Below, in pieces: positions 7,318 to 16,442 of a stretch of 64,000 nt of DNA. The position numbers and the translations under genes are program-made. The notes under the pieces are model-generated. The model worked only from the letters and a program-made list of their open reading frames with translations. It was not told where the DNA came from and made no database searches. This DNA comes from CAWACP01 sp963780655 (GTDB lineage: Bacteria > Acidobacteriota > Terriglobia > Bryobacterales > Bryobacteraceae), in the NCBI GenBank assembly GCA_963780655.1, contig CAWACP010000010.1:1-64000 (forward strand), given 5' to 3'. Every line of letters begins with the position of its first letter. The stretch's first letter is position 1.

Positions 7318-8849
7318 GGGTTCGCGTGAGCGCCGATCGCGGCTTTCACCAGTGCAGCCGCCGCGGTCACCGGCTTCTCCTGTTTCGTCTTTGCGCGCCG
7401 CTCCGTGATCTCCACGATTCCCTCCGCGGCTTTCCTGCCCACGGTGATGCGCCAGGGAACGCCGATCAGGTCCGCGTCCTTGAACTTCACGCCAGGCCGC
7501 TCGTCGCGGTCATCGAGCAGCGCGTCCAGACCTTCGCGCCGGCACTCGGCGTACAGCGATTCCGCGGTCTCCCGTTGCGGCGTGCCCCGAACATTCACCG
7601 CCGTAATGATCACATCGAACGGCGCGATGGATACGGGCAGCGTCAACCCATCGGCATCCTGAAAGCGCTCCGCGGCGCACTCCAGAACGCGCTGGATGTC
7701 CATGCGGGAGGAACCCATGGCCGGCGCTATCTCCACGCCCGCATCGTTCGACACGTGAATGCCCGCCGCTTCGGCAGGCGTCAGTCCCAGCCGTGTGATC
7801 TGCGCCAACCTGTGCGCCGGACGAAACGTAAGCGGCTGCCCGCATCCCCGGCACCGATCGCCTTCCTTTACTCGCCGCAACGGGAAATACTCGGCGTCGA
7901 AATCCTTGCCAGGGGTTACGTTGCGCAAATGATAGTCGGTGATGTTGGCGCCGCAGATCAGATTCCGCCGATTCTTCAGCGCGTCATCCACCAGCACGCG
8001 CACGCCCTTCACGCCCACCGGGCCGAGAGAGCCGGCATCAGCGCCGAACCACGCCCGCAGCTCTTCCTGTAGCGCGGGTCTGATGCCGGCCGCGCCGGTG
8101 GCAGCCGCAAACTTCAATTCACTGAGCTGATCGTCGCCGCACAGCAGCGCGATCGCGGGTTCGCCATCCGCCACCATCGCCAGGGTCTTGAGGAATGACG
8201 TTTCGGGCAGACTTGTGAAATCGCGTAATTCGGAAATGCTCTTAACGCCCGGGGTGTGGAACGGCTCGGGCGGCAGGTCGCCAGCGGGGTCCTCCTGCTG
8301 TCGCGGCGTCGGTTCGCTCGAGCCATTTTCGAGGGTGGCGTGTGCCTTGCACGCCACGCATTCCGCCATCATCTCGTCGCCCGCTTCCGAGGGCATCAGA
8401 AACTCCGCGCCGCATAAGGCGCCTGCTTCGATGAACGGCAGTCCACACCCGATCAGCGTGCGCCTGTACGCCTGCGCGACGCGCTCCGCCGCGAGATGCA
8501 GCGCCGCGTCATCGAGGTCGAATGAGCATGCCTCCTGGCGAATGCCGCCGTGCACGGAATACCAAAGCTGCGGAAGCTCGCGGTGGCTGCGCAGGCCGGC
8601 GCGCGCCACCTGTTCCACCGCAGCGCGATCGCCCGGCAGGAACATCTCCTGGCCGCCGATTCGGTTCAGCTCCTCCCGAACAATACCGGCAATTTTTGTG
8701 AGTGAACGCTGGCCGAGCGGCAGCCACGCGTCGGCCTGGGTTTTCGTCTGCCGGATGTATCCGGCGCGCAGCAGGAGCCGGCGGCCAGGCGAGTCAACTC
8801 CGGCCGGGCTCTCGCGCAGCGTGGGTAGGAACATCCTGCTCCACTGCAT
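7314..8849 (-). CDS. ProRS-like protein (bacterial type) with eroded catalytic motifs
   Basis: 511 residues against roughly 565-570 for normal bacterial ProRS. Recognisable parts are the N-terminal 'GYIRQTKTQADAWLPLGQRSLTKIAGIVREELNRIGGQEMFLP' block (25-70), the YbaK-like editing insertion ('TPGVKSISELRDF...KTLAMVADGEPAIALLCGDDQLSELKF', ~200-250) and the C-terminal anticodon-binding domain ('APFDVIITAVNV...LDALLDDRDERPGVKFKDADLIGVPWRI'). The class II motif 2 region is collapsed to 'WYSVHGGIRQEACSFD', lacking the usual 'FRDE..PRFG..RGREF' loop. Motif 3 reads 'APAMGSSRMDIQRV' in place of 'MGCYGIGVSR'. So it may not aminoacylate and could be an editing or tRNA-binding paralogue. If it is the only ProRS in the genome the loss would be remarkable. 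No frameshift is visible. Confidence 0.75.
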   Translation of the reverse strand: MQWSRMFLPTLRESPAGVDSPGRRLLLRAGYIRQTKTQADAWLPLGQRSLTKIAGIVREELNRIGGQEMFLPGDRAAVEQVARAGLRSHRELPQLWYSVHGGIRQEACSFDLDDAALHLAAERVAQAYRRTLIGCGLPFIEAGALCGAEFLMPSEAGDEMMAECVACKAHATLENGSSEPTPRQQEDPAGDLPPEPFHTPGVKSISELRDFTSLPETSFLKTLAMVADGEPAIALLCGDDQLSELKFAAATGAAGIRPALQEELRAWFGADAGSLGPVGVKGVRVLVDDALKNRRNLICGANITDYHLRNVTPGKDFDAEYFPLRRVKEGDRCRGCGQPLTFRPAHRLAQITRLGLTPAEAAGIHVSNDAGVEIAPAMGSSRMDIQRVLECAAERFQDADGLTLPVSIAPFDVIITAVNVRGTPQRETAESLYAECRREGLDALLDDRDERPGVKFKDADLIGVPWRITVGRKAAEGIVEITERRAKTKQEKPVTAAAALVKAAIGAHANP

Positions 8850-8890
8850 GAGATTTCAGTGTAGCCTGCGTGTCCGGAGTGGCCGACCGG

Positions 8891-9103
8891 TTACCAGTGA
8901 GCCTGTTCGTCGGGGGAAATTTCGCCGGTGATATCGTCAACTATCTGGAGGTTCTCCGGCGTGGTGGGAAGGTCCTCTTCCCGCGGCAGGGGCATACGAT
9001 TCCCTTTGCGCTCCAGCCGCTTGGCAAATTTCTCCTGCTGCTTTTCCTTGCGCTGCTGTTCTTTTTGGCGCTTCTTGAAGGTTTGTGATCCGCGTCCAGC
9101 CAT
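8891..9103 (-). CDS. Small highly basic N-terminus/acidic C-terminus protein, unknown
   Basis: 70 residues with an N-terminal run rich in Lys, Arg, Gln and Glu ('FKKRQKEQQRKEKQQEK') that would form a long charged helix, then an acidic tail ('REEDLPTTPENLQIVDDITGEI'). ATG 9103 is preceded by an AGGAGCA ribosome site. I know no function. The charge pattern would fit RNA or ribosome binding, and the neighbouring gene upstream encodes an RNA-binding protein, but that is only an inference. Confidence 0.65.
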   Translation of the reverse strand: MAGRGSQTFKKRQKEQQRKEKQQEKFAKRLERKGNRMPLPREEDLPTTPENLQIVDDITGEISPDEQAHW

Positions 9104-9192
9104 AGTTGCTCCTGAAGGAAAATCCGCCGACCATGCATCGGCACGGTGCGGCGGAGCAAATCAATGAGGCCGTTTGGGCCTCCGACTGTCGG

Positions 9193-9561
9193 CTACCAGC
9201 GTGAACCGCGGCCGCCGCCGCCACCACCGCCGCCACGTCCTCCGCGACCGCCGCCACCACCGCCGCCGCCGCGCGGGCGATTACCGAATCCACCGCCGCC
9301 GCCACCGCCGCCGGTCGGCTTCGGGCGCGCTTCGTTCACGTTCATTGCGCGGCCGTTCAATTCCGCCCCATTCAACTGCGAGATCGCAGTCTCCGCGTCC
9401 CGCCGCTCGGTCATCTCGACGAAAGCAAACCCGCGAGGCTGACCGCTGTCCCGATCGGTCACGATGTTAACGCGCTCGACTGCCCCGTACGCCGCGAATG
9501 CGGCGTGCAGTTCGTCCTGCGTTGTCTGATAACTGAGGTTTCCTACGAAGATGCTGGTCAC
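9193..9561 (-). CDS. Glycine-rich RRM RNA-binding protein
   Basis: 122 residues. Residues 3-80 form one RNA recognition motif: RNP2 'IFVGNL' near the start and RNP1 'RGFAFVEM' in the middle, with the usual 'DELHAAFAAYGAVERVNIVTDRDSGQPRG' between. The last ~40 residues are almost only Gly and Arg, an RGG-like tail. This is the bacterial cold-shock-type glycine-rich RRM family, which binds single-stranded RNA. The GGN codon run produces long open frames on the other strand that are not genes. A 210-bp leader lies upstream without any gene. Confidence 0.9.
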   Translation of the reverse strand: MTSIFVGNLSYQTTQDELHAAFAAYGAVERVNIVTDRDSGQPRGFAFVEMTERRDAETAISQLNGAELNGRAMNVNEARPKPTGGGGGGGGFGNRPRGGGGGGGGRGGRGGGGGGGGRGSRW

Positions 9562-9774
9562 AGACTCTCACACCCCTTGTTCAAAATCGTCTTTGTCAGA
9601 CTTCGCTGGAAGCGGACTCCGGGGAGGACGCCGCGGCTGGAAGGCACTCGTTCGAGGACGGATGCGGTCAAAGACAGTTCCAGTGTACCAGCTTTCGAAA
9701 TAACTGCATCTGTGCGGGTGCAAACACGAAGCGATTCGCCGCTTCCTTTCACCGGGTCGGATCGTCTAAGACCT

Positions 9775-9981
9775 ATGAGCAATTGTCCGGATCGCGACGA
9801 GGTCAATTATGAGGTCCTTCGTGAGGCATATGACAGTGCGTTCCAGGAGCTTGCCGCGGTGTCGGACAGCGAACACAATCTGACCGACGAAGCCGCGCGC
9901 AGCCGCCTGGAAGCCGCAACCGCCCTGTACCGGCAGCGCCGCGACGCGCTGGCTGAGCCGCTGTTGCATCCGTGCGATTGA
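9775..9981 (+). CDS. Small hypothetical helical protein
   Basis: 68 residues from ATG 9775. Mostly helical and acidic ('EVNYEVLREAYDSAFQELAAV', 'EAARSRLEAATALYRQRRDAL'), with no signal peptide. I do not recognise it. It is convergent with the rhamnosidase gene, whose stop lies 2 bp beyond. The start choice rests on codon pattern; no strong ribosome site is seen. Confidence 0.5.
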   Translation: MSNCPDRDEVNYEVLREAYDSAFQELAAVSDSEHNLTDEAARSRLEAATALYRQRRDALAEPLLHPCD

Positions 9982-9982
9982 G

Positions 9983-12307
9983 TTATTGAGCTGCGATAAT
10001 ATTCCTTCCGGGCCGTAACGCCGCCCGTGACCCGTGCCATTCGAACCACCCTGTCGTGTCCGGAGGCAACTCAACTTCACCTCGAATTCCAGTAGCGCCG
10101 CTACGGGCGAGCGAGACGCGGATCGTGCCGTGCGGATGGGGCACGGCGCCCGAGACTTTCTGCAGAGGTCCGAGAAACGGCCGCACTGACACAACGCGAA
10201 AGCCGCGTGCGGCGCTGTCCACGCCGAGCACCGTCCGGAACAGCTCGACGTTGGGCGAGGCGCTCCACGCGTGGCAATCGGATCGGGTCGGCTCCGGGTT
10301 TTCCGCCCACGTGGTCAGCCCGAGCCGCAGCATGTTCCGCCATGGGTCGAGCGAAGGAACATACCGGTCGCCTTCGCCGGTACGGTTCATGGCAGCGTTC
10401 ACGTAGAAGCGGAAATAGAATGTGGCCTGCGCGAGTGAGTGGTCGTCGAGCGTTCGTCGCATCACGGCGGCGGCATCGTGCCGGCCGGCGATTCCGGCGA
10501 TGATGGCCAGCGCGTTGGCATGCTGCGAGAACGTGTTCTTCGCACTGTTGTCGGCATACAGACCACGGTCCGCATCCCAGTACTTTGCCTCGATCGTCTT
10601 ACTGAGCGCCTCGGCGCGGCTGCGGTCATCGGCCGAATTTTCCAGCTCGGCCGCCCACTGATACGCGAGCAACAACTGCAGATCGAATATCGACGACGAC
10701 CCGTCCGGCCCGAGCGGCGGTATGCCATCGCGCCAGGCCGGAACCCAATCCACGAAGTTCCACCAGGGCACGCCGGCCAGCGATCCATCCGGCCGCTGGT
10801 AGCGCTCAAAGAACGAGAGCACCTGGCGCACACCGGGCAGCATCGAGCGGACGAATTCGGGATCGTCGCGATACATCCAGTAGTCGTGAACCATGCCGAT
10901 CCACCACAGTGAGAAGGTCGGGATGTACTGCTGCAATCGCGATGGCGCGCGGCTGTACGTGGCACCCTCGGCGGTGCGCGAGTCGTTGATCTGCGCGATG
11001 GCGTTGCGCATCAGCTGATCGTCGCCGCTCATGTAGAGAGAAACCATGGCCTGCACGCGCGTGTCGCCGACATACTGTAACTGCTCGTAGTAGGGGCAAT
11101 CCATGTAGGTCTCGTGCGCGCAAAGCCGCGCCGTGCGCCAGCCGGTGTCGAGGATCCGGGTGAGCTCCGCATCGCCCGCGTCGAATTGGGCGCGCCGCTC
11201 GAGCGGGTACGCGCTGAAGATGGCCGACAGGTCATCGATGGAAAGCGGCTCATCCGCGGTATCGACGGTGAGCTCGATGTATCGCCACGTTCTCCACCAC
11301 AGCGACGTGAAGACACGCTCACGGCCGCCGTCGGCCACGAAGACGTCCTGGTATCCGTAGAGCTTCTTGCCCGCCACCTCATTGCGATTGCCCTTGAGCA
11401 GCCGGCTCTTATCGTTGGGATCGGCGAGCGCTTCGGCGTACGCCAGCGTGACCTCCGCGCTGCGGCCGCCGCTCACGCGCAGAACTGGATGGCCGGTGGT
11501 GAGGAAGGTCTGGTCCAGCAGATAGCGTGCGTGGGTGTGGGCCGGGATGGTAAACGCGTGCGCTTCAGCGGGCCAGCCGGATGGGGCCGCGGGCCCGGAT
11601 GTTTCGCGCACGTCCACGATGCGCTGTGGCGTCTCCTCCATCTGCGGCACGGTTCGGCTCACCAGCATCCAGCGATTCGGTGAGTCGGACGAATCGCGCG
11701 CCGCGGCGTTCGAGAGGGTGCGCGCGGAGAGCCACTGGGAGTCATCGAAGCTGGGCTGTTCCCAGCCCCACGGGTACTTCGCGGCATCAACGTGCTCGCC
11801 GGGACCGGCTACGAAATAACCAGGCACGGTTTCCCACGTGACCGGCAGCGGCGAGTACGCCTCATCGCGGATGCAGCGCCAGGAATCGCCGGTGTCCACG
11901 ATGCGCTCAGGTTCCGTATCGCCCTGTACGAGGAAGCCGGTTTGCCACGTCTGCTGGGCTTCCGGCGCGTACTGTCCGTAGTTCCACACGACGGCGGCAA
12001 TGGTGTTGCGACCGGCGTTCAGCAGCGGCGCGATGTCCACCGTTTCGTAGCGCCAGTGATAGAGGTCGCCTCGCGCCGGACCGTTCACGCTGCGCCGGCC
12101 GTTGACGAAGAGCTGATAGCGATTGTCGGCGCTCACATGGATGACGAAATGCTCCGGTTTCGCGGCTAAGTCGAACCATTTCCGGAAATGGTACACGCCG
12201 TAATCGAACGGCGGCGCGTCTGGGACGGTGATCCACTGCGCGGTCCAGCGGCTGTGGAGCAGCTCAGGATTGACGGCGAAAAGCAGTGCGGCGAGAAGGA
12301 GTCGCAT
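9983..12307 (-). CDS. Secreted GH78-type alpha-L-rhamnosidase-like enzyme
   Basis: 774 residues with an N-terminal signal sequence (about residues 1-19). Next comes an N-terminal beta-sandwich ('FVIHVSADNRYQLFVNGRR', 'WRYETVDIAPLLNAGRNTIAAVVWNYG') typical of the domain that precedes GH78 catalytic modules. The C-terminal (alpha/alpha)6 part contains 'HETYMDCPYYEQLQYVGDTR', the place of the conserved acidic cluster of bacterial rhamnosidases, then 'NWVDW'-like and 'FVDWVPAWRDG' blocks. It ends in a small beta domain ('VRPFLGPLQKVSGAVPHPHGTIRVS'). It should release terminal rhamnose or related sugars from plant or bacterial polysaccharides in the periplasm or outside. Substrate specificity cannot be judged from sequence alone. 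Confidence 0.85.
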   Translation of the reverse strand: MRLLLAALLFAVNPELLHSRWTAQWITVPDAPPFDYGVYHFRKWFDLAAKPEHFVIHVSADNRYQLFVNGRRSVNGPARGDLYHWRYETVDIAPLLNAGRNTIAAVVWNYGQYAPEAQQTWQTGFLVQGDTEPERIVDTGDSWRCIRDEAYSPLPVTWETVPGYFVAGPGEHVDAAKYPWGWEQPSFDDSQWLSARTLSNAAARDSSDSPNRWMLVSRTVPQMEETPQRIVDVRETSGPAAPSGWPAEAHAFTIPAHTHARYLLDQTFLTTGHPVLRVSGGRSAEVTLAYAEALADPNDKSRLLKGNRNEVAGKKLYGYQDVFVADGGRERVFTSLWWRTWRYIELTVDTADEPLSIDDLSAIFSAYPLERRAQFDAGDAELTRILDTGWRTARLCAHETYMDCPYYEQLQYVGDTRVQAMVSLYMSGDDQLMRNAIAQINDSRTAEGATYSRAPSRLQQYIPTFSLWWIGMVHDYWMYRDDPEFVRSMLPGVRQVLSFFERYQRPDGSLAGVPWWNFVDWVPAWRDGIPPLGPDGSSSIFDLQLLLAYQWAAELENSADDRSRAEALSKTIEAKYWDADRGLYADNSAKNTFSQHANALAIIAGIAGRHDAAAVMRRTLDDHSLAQATFYFRFYVNAAMNRTGEGDRYVPSLDPWRNMLRLGLTTWAENPEPTRSDCHAWSASPNVELFRTVLGVDSAARGFRVVSVRPFLGPLQKVSGAVPHPHGTIRVSLARSGATGIRGEVELPPDTTGWFEWHGSRAALRPGRNIIAAQ

Positions 12308-12323
12308 GGAACGACCATTCTAT

Positions 12324-12365
12324 GCGGACGAGGCGTCCGCCGCAGGCGAGGGCGCCTGCCCCACA
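12324..12365. repeat. GC-rich palindromic repeat (type 2)
   Basis: Two adjacent hairpins, 'GCGGACGAGGCGTCCGC' and 'GCAGGCGAGGGCGCCTGC', ending in CCCCACA. It lies between the divergently read stop/start of two minus-strand genes. Confidence 0.75.
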
Positions 12366-12372
12366 CTTCAGC

Positions 12373-14589
12373 CTACTGCCCCACAGAGATCGGCGCGGCG
12401 TTGCTCGAAACATCGCCGATGGTGATCACCAGGGCATGATCGCCCGCCGGGAGCTGCGGCACTGCGAGGTTCACCTGGAAGAGGCCCGCCGACCCGGGGC
12501 TGAGGCCCGCAAAGTGCACCGCGACCGGCTGCCCGTCAATTGACGCCGTGACATTCCCGGCGGCGCCGATGTGCGGACTCGCCGGCGCAAGCGCGCCATC
12601 GGCGACCGCCGTGGCCAGTGCGCCCTGGCCGGTGAGATACGCGCTCACGATTGTGCCGGGCGCGGCGGGATTGCCGGAGCTGTTCACGCTGTTGTCCTGG
12701 TTGCGTACCGCGGCGTGCGCTCCGCCGATGAGAAACAGACCCGGCGCGGTGGCCTGCACCTGAACCGTGCCGGCTTCCAGATCGGCGCCATTCACGCTCA
12801 CCACGACCGGCCACACGCCGGCGGCCAGCTCGTACGGCAACTGGGCGTTGATCTGATTCGGCCCGATGTAAAAGAGCGGCGCGAGCGCTCCGTTCACGCG
12901 CACCGAAATGCCGGTGAGCACGGTGGGCAGATTCTGCCCATGCGGGGCTTTCGTCGCGGGTACGCCGAAGCTGCCAAACAACGAGACGATGGACCCGGGC
13001 GCCAGCGCCGCGCCCGCCTGGAAGGTGGCTCCATTCACCGCGGCCGGCGTGTCGGCCACGGCCGTGCCGGTGAGTCCGTAGACCAGCAGCGAGTTCTGCG
13101 TTCCCGCATACACGTGGCCGTTGACGACGGTTGGCGACGAGAACTTCACATACGAACCTGTGCCGCCGCTGAACAACTCCTTCGAAAGGTCGGTGGCGTC
13201 GTATGCGTGCAGCGTGCCGCCCGATCCCTGCTCCAGCGCCCACACGATGCCGCCGCTCGCGCCATTCGCCGAGATGACCGGAGTGGACCCGGGATAGCCG
13301 AACTGCTCGGGGCTCCGCGACGTAGGCGCGCCGGAGAGCTGTGCGTTGGCGATGGAGAATGCCTTCAGGTTATCGCCCGCACCGGAGAAGTAGACAGTGT
13401 TGTTGAAATATGCGGGAATGCCGAACAGGGCGCCGATGACTCCGGGCAGCGACTGCGGAATCTGGCTATCGCTGCCGGCCTGGAAGCGGCCCATGTGGTC
13501 GCGATCGATGAGGTAGATGCGGCCTTCTTTTCCGGCGCTGACCAGAAGATGAGGATGCGCCGCGCTGCCGGCCGCGTCCGGTAGCAGCAGCGCCCCGCTC
13601 GACCCCGTGTCGGTGTCCGCTGCATTCAGTGATGCCTGATTGAACGGCGTGAAATAATCGGCTGGCTGAATGCCGCCAGCCGTCGAGAGGCGAATATAGC
13701 TCTCGCCAAGATCGGGACCTCCGGTGTTCGCGTCGAAGCTGCCATTGCCGGAGATCACGTAGATGTTGCCGGCCGCGTCCACCGCCGGCGCCGCGCCCGA
13801 CGCCCAGAACGAGCCTTCGTTGCCGTTCGGCGTATCGTTCCAGACGGAGGTCTGCGCGAGCGTCACGGCATCGTAGCCGATGATCCAGCCGTGATATGCG
13901 CCGATGTCGCAATGGGAAGACCAGCTCGTATATACGACTCCGTTCAGCAGCACGAGGCCGGGCCGCTCCTTGTAGTTCTTCGGATTGAAGGTGAGCGTGG
14001 AACCGCCCTCGCCCGTGCCTGGGAAGGTGGCGTGAATCTCAACCGGACGACCGGCCCGCTCCGCGCCCGTGGCGATGTCGAGCGCATGCAGGCGCTGGAG
14101 GTATGAACCGTTTTCGAGCGTCATGGCCACCACGTACAGGGTTCCGGTGGAGGGGTCAATGACGGGAGTGCCGGTGATGCCAAGCTCGGGCTCGATCTGG
14201 TTGCATCCGGTATTGGCGGCAGGAACGGTGGTGACTCCGGCTGACGGATTGATGAAGCTCACGCGCCACAAAAGCGGTGCGCTCAGGGCGGTTGTGCTGT
14301 CGGCATCGAAGGCGTAGACGCTGTCGTGCTCGGTTGCCACGTAGACGACATTATGGATTCCCCTGGACGGGATGGTCACGCCGGGCACATAGAGCGGCTG
14401 AGCGTAGACCACGCCGTCGAGCGGCTGGGTGAACAGCTTTCCGAAGCGCGTACTGCTCACCGCGGCCGGCGTCAGGGCCGTTTCAGCGAGGTTTTGGCCG
14501 GTTCTCGCCAGATCGTTGTGATAAGTAAGGACGCTCACCTGAGCGTAAGTCAGCCGGACGGCGAGGGCGAGGAGAATTGCGCGCGACAC
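12373..14589 (-). CDS. Secreted PQQ-type beta-propeller protein with Solibacter C-terminal domain
   Basis: 738 residues, GTG start at 14589, signal peptide up to 'LTYA'. The first ~500 residues hold propeller blades with 'YVATEHDSVYAFDADS', 'YVVSGNGSFDANTGG'-like and 'GRIYLIDRDHMGRF' motifs, as in PQQ-binding/BamB-like propellers. The last ~215 residues contain 'AAVNGATFQAGAALAPGSIVS', 'APLFYIGPNQINAQLPYEL' and 'ITIGDVSSNAAPISV', the signature of the TIGR03437 domain that is expanded in Solibacter-type acidobacteria. This tail is thought to be an extracytoplasmic adhesion or anchoring module. It is the best taxonomic marker in the window. No catalytic residues for a PQQ dehydrogenase are obvious. 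Confidence 0.88.
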   Translation of the reverse strand: MSRAILLALAVRLTYAQVSVLTYHNDLARTGQNLAETALTPAAVSSTRFGKLFTQPLDGVVYAQPLYVPGVTIPSRGIHNVVYVATEHDSVYAFDADSTTALSAPLLWRVSFINPSAGVTTVPAANTGCNQIEPELGITGTPVIDPSTGTLYVVAMTLENGSYLQRLHALDIATGAERAGRPVEIHATFPGTGEGGSTLTFNPKNYKERPGLVLLNGVVYTSWSSHCDIGAYHGWIIGYDAVTLAQTSVWNDTPNGNEGSFWASGAAPAVDAAGNIYVISGNGSFDANTGGPDLGESYIRLSTAGGIQPADYFTPFNQASLNAADTDTGSSGALLLPDAAGSAAHPHLLVSAGKEGRIYLIDRDHMGRFQAGSDSQIPQSLPGVIGALFGIPAYFNNTVYFSGAGDNLKAFSIANAQLSGAPTSRSPEQFGYPGSTPVISANGASGGIVWALEQGSGGTLHAYDATDLSKELFSGGTGSYVKFSSPTVVNGHVYAGTQNSLLVYGLTGTAVADTPAAVNGATFQAGAALAPGSIVSLFGSFGVPATKAPHGQNLPTVLTGISVRVNGALAPLFYIGPNQINAQLPYELAAGVWPVVVSVNGADLEAGTVQVQATAPGLFLIGGAHAAVRNQDNSVNSSGNPAAPGTIVSAYLTGQGALATAVADGALAPASPHIGAAGNVTASIDGQPVAVHFAGLSPGSAGLFQVNLAVPQLPAGDHALVITIGDVSSNAAPISVGQ

Positions 14590-14705
14590 AGAATATGGAC
14601 GCGCGGACCGTAGGGAATGCCCGTAAAATTCCGAGGTAATCTATGTGGTCCGGCGGCTGTCCACATTCCGAGAGTTCAACTAATCTCACGCGGAGTTACA
14701 AAAAC

Positions 14706-15044
14706 ATGAAGAGAACCTTGCTTACGTTCGTAATGGCGGCCGCTTCGATATCGATGGTTGCGGCGCAATCTTCCACGGGGTCGACCGGCCAGGCGGGCCA
14801 GTCGGGCTCGAGCACGCAATCGACGGATCAGAGCCAGAGCCAGTCGGGCTCAAGCTCGGACACAACTAAGGATCAGAGCCAGTCGGGTCAATCGGGCAGT
14901 GCCGATCGGAGCGATAAGAGCACCGACCAGAGCACCAAGGACAAGGACAAGGACAAATCGTCAGGCGCGGCCAGTGACAAGTCGAGCGATTCCGGAGCGA
15001 GCCAGAGCGGCGCGGCTGGGTCGAGCGATACGACCACGAAATAA
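14706..15044 (+). CDS. Secreted Ser/Asp/Lys-rich low-complexity protein
   Basis: 112 residues from ATG 14706. A clean signal peptide ('KRTLLTFVMAAASISMVAA', cleavage after AQ) is followed by ~90 residues made almost only of Ser, Gln, Gly, Asp, Thr and Lys ('SQSQSGSS', 'KDKDKDKSSG'). It would be an unstructured hydrophilic polypeptide in the periplasm or outside. Function unknown. A strong hairpin with a T-run follows the stop. Confidence 0.7.
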   Translation: MKRTLLTFVMAAASISMVAAQSSTGSTGQAGQSGSSTQSTDQSQSQSGSSSDTTKDQSQSGQSGSADRSDKSTDQSTKDKDKDKSSGAASDKSSDSGASQSGAAGSSDTTTK

Positions 15045-15068
15045 CTACCTTCGTTCGGCACGTTCCAG

Positions 15069-15106
15069 GGGGCGGGCTCGCCAGCCCGCCCCGTCGCCAT
15101 TTTTTG
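15069..15106 (+). terminator. Rho-independent-type terminator
   Basis: Perfect 10-bp arms (GGGGCGGGCT at 15069-15078, AGCCCGCCCC at 15083-15092) around a 4-base loop, followed by a run of six T about ten bases later. It stands 25 bp after the stop of the Ser-rich secreted protein gene. Confidence 0.6.
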
Positions 15107-15177
15107 CTTTCTTCAACTGAGCCGCGCGCGTCGGCAAGCGGCGCCGCGCGCCGATGCGTCCGCCCCGTCGCGATTCG

Positions 15178-15203
15178 TTACCGCTCCCTCACGGTCGCGG
15201 CTC
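15178..15203 (-). repeat. Type 3 repeat ('GAGCCGCGACC..AGGGAGCGG')
   Basis: A reverse-complement copy of a 26-bp element also found at 30051-30077 and 36042-36068. On the minus strand it supplies the last codons and the TAA stop of the broken gene that ends at 15178. Next to it are two imperfect direct copies of GGAACGGTCG (near 15210 and 15232). Confidence 0.7.
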
Positions 15204-16093
15204 TGTTACGGAACGGTCGTGGATTGGTTAGGGAACGGTCGCGATTGGCGGTGAGTCGCCACAGACCGATCTCGCAGCTCCGTTCGAAGATTTTGTGAAT
15301 GGGAAAGTGCCGTTTGAAGATGAAGTTCCGGCAGTATTCGATCTGTGCAATGGCGTAAAAGCGTGAGAGATTCATGCGGCTGCGTTCTTTTTTTGAAAAC
15401 TTCGGCCCCAGCAGGAAAGTCCAGTAGTCGAGCTGTTTGCGGATGATCTCCAGGCTGAGCCGGTCGGCGGCACTCTGCAGGACCCTGACATCAGCCACAG
15501 CGAGAAAGGCGTTATCGTCCTTGCGGAAGGCCACTGCGGTTCTGGTCGGTTCCCGCTCCAGGAAAGAGTGACCGTTAATCCAATAGGTCGTGTGGAAGGG
15601 GAAGAAAGAGGCCACGCGCAGGATCATGGGCCCCCGGACTTCATCGCGGATGTAGAAGTAGTAATGCGTGAAGCGGCTGCGTCGCTGCGACAGAATGCGG
15701 TAGTTGGGATCCGCGGTGGAATGCATCGGCGTGCGGATGCGGAACGTGCGGCCCTGTTCCATGCTCTTGAAGATGAAGTACACTCCAAAAGCGCTCTTCT
15801 TTACCATGCGCCAGCGCAGGCAGCACGTAATCTTCTTTGCGCACGCCCTTTTCGGCCCACTCGATGGGGATGTGGTGGTTGCGGGCGAACGCGTCCACCC
15901 AGTTCCGGTAATCGAGAGTGCGCTGGCTGAGAACTTCCTTGCTCACCACCGGTACGCCCAGCACCTCGTGCACGAAGTAAACCACTTGTTCAGGCCGGGA
16001 AAGTCCGATCAGATAACCATTGATGACAATGCGGTCGAAGCAGTGATATACAAAAACGAGCAGGCTGCCAAACAGCTTCGCGAAAATCTCCAT
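15178..16093 (-). pseudogene. Frameshifted and truncated hypothetical gene
   Basis: The N-terminal part (ATG 16093) reads 'MEIFAKLFGSLLVFVYHCFDR' and '...VHEVLGVPVVSKEVLSQRTLDYRNWV' up to about 15820. The frame then changes by one extra base, and the sequence continues as 'MVKKSAFGVYFIFKSMEQG...NYRILSQRRSRFTHYYFYIRDEV...FFPFHTTYWINGHSFLE'. Removing one base near 15815-15825 joins the two into ~300 residues. The end is also abnormal: after 'CEIGLWRLTANR' the frame runs into a type 3 repeat, which provides the stop. I recognise the protein only as a conserved hypothetical of soil bacteria; no function can be named. Two independent lesions suggest a dead gene. Confidence 0.6.
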
Positions 16094-16442
16094 CGGTCGC
16101 CTCCCACTGTTCTCGTCTCGACCACAAGATCATCGGACAAGCGACCGGTGGTTTCGAAATTCGACGGTGATTGGTAAACCAGGCTACCAGGTCGATAGCA
16201 CTGTTCCACGCAAGTTCGCGGCTCTCGCCGGGATTGCCTTCCGTTGCTGACGAATGCCGCTCGGAGCAAGGGAAGAAACGGTTCGAGGGAAAGAAACCGC
16301 AGGTTTCGTTCCCCTGGCTCATGCAGAGCAACCGTCATTGGCCTCGCAGTCCACAGCAGGGCCGATGTTATTCCGCACCGTCAGTCTGAAAATTTCAAAT
16401 ATTTTTGGCTAGGCTTCAGCCTGCATGAAACAAAATCCCCGG
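16094..16442. other. Intergenic stretch without a gene
   Basis: About 350 bp, clearly poorer in GC than its surroundings. Open frames here are short and lack codon pattern or ribosome sites. It contains a half-copy of the type 1 repeat ('GGCTTCAGCCTGCAT', 16412-16426). I see nothing else in it. Confidence 0.5.

Noticed and set aside
8872..8905. Segment resembling the 5' part of a tRNA-Ser or tRNA-Leu (GGAGTGGCCGACCGGTTACC)
   Set aside because: No anticodon arm, T-arm or acceptor partner follows, and the segment overlaps the end of a small coding gene.
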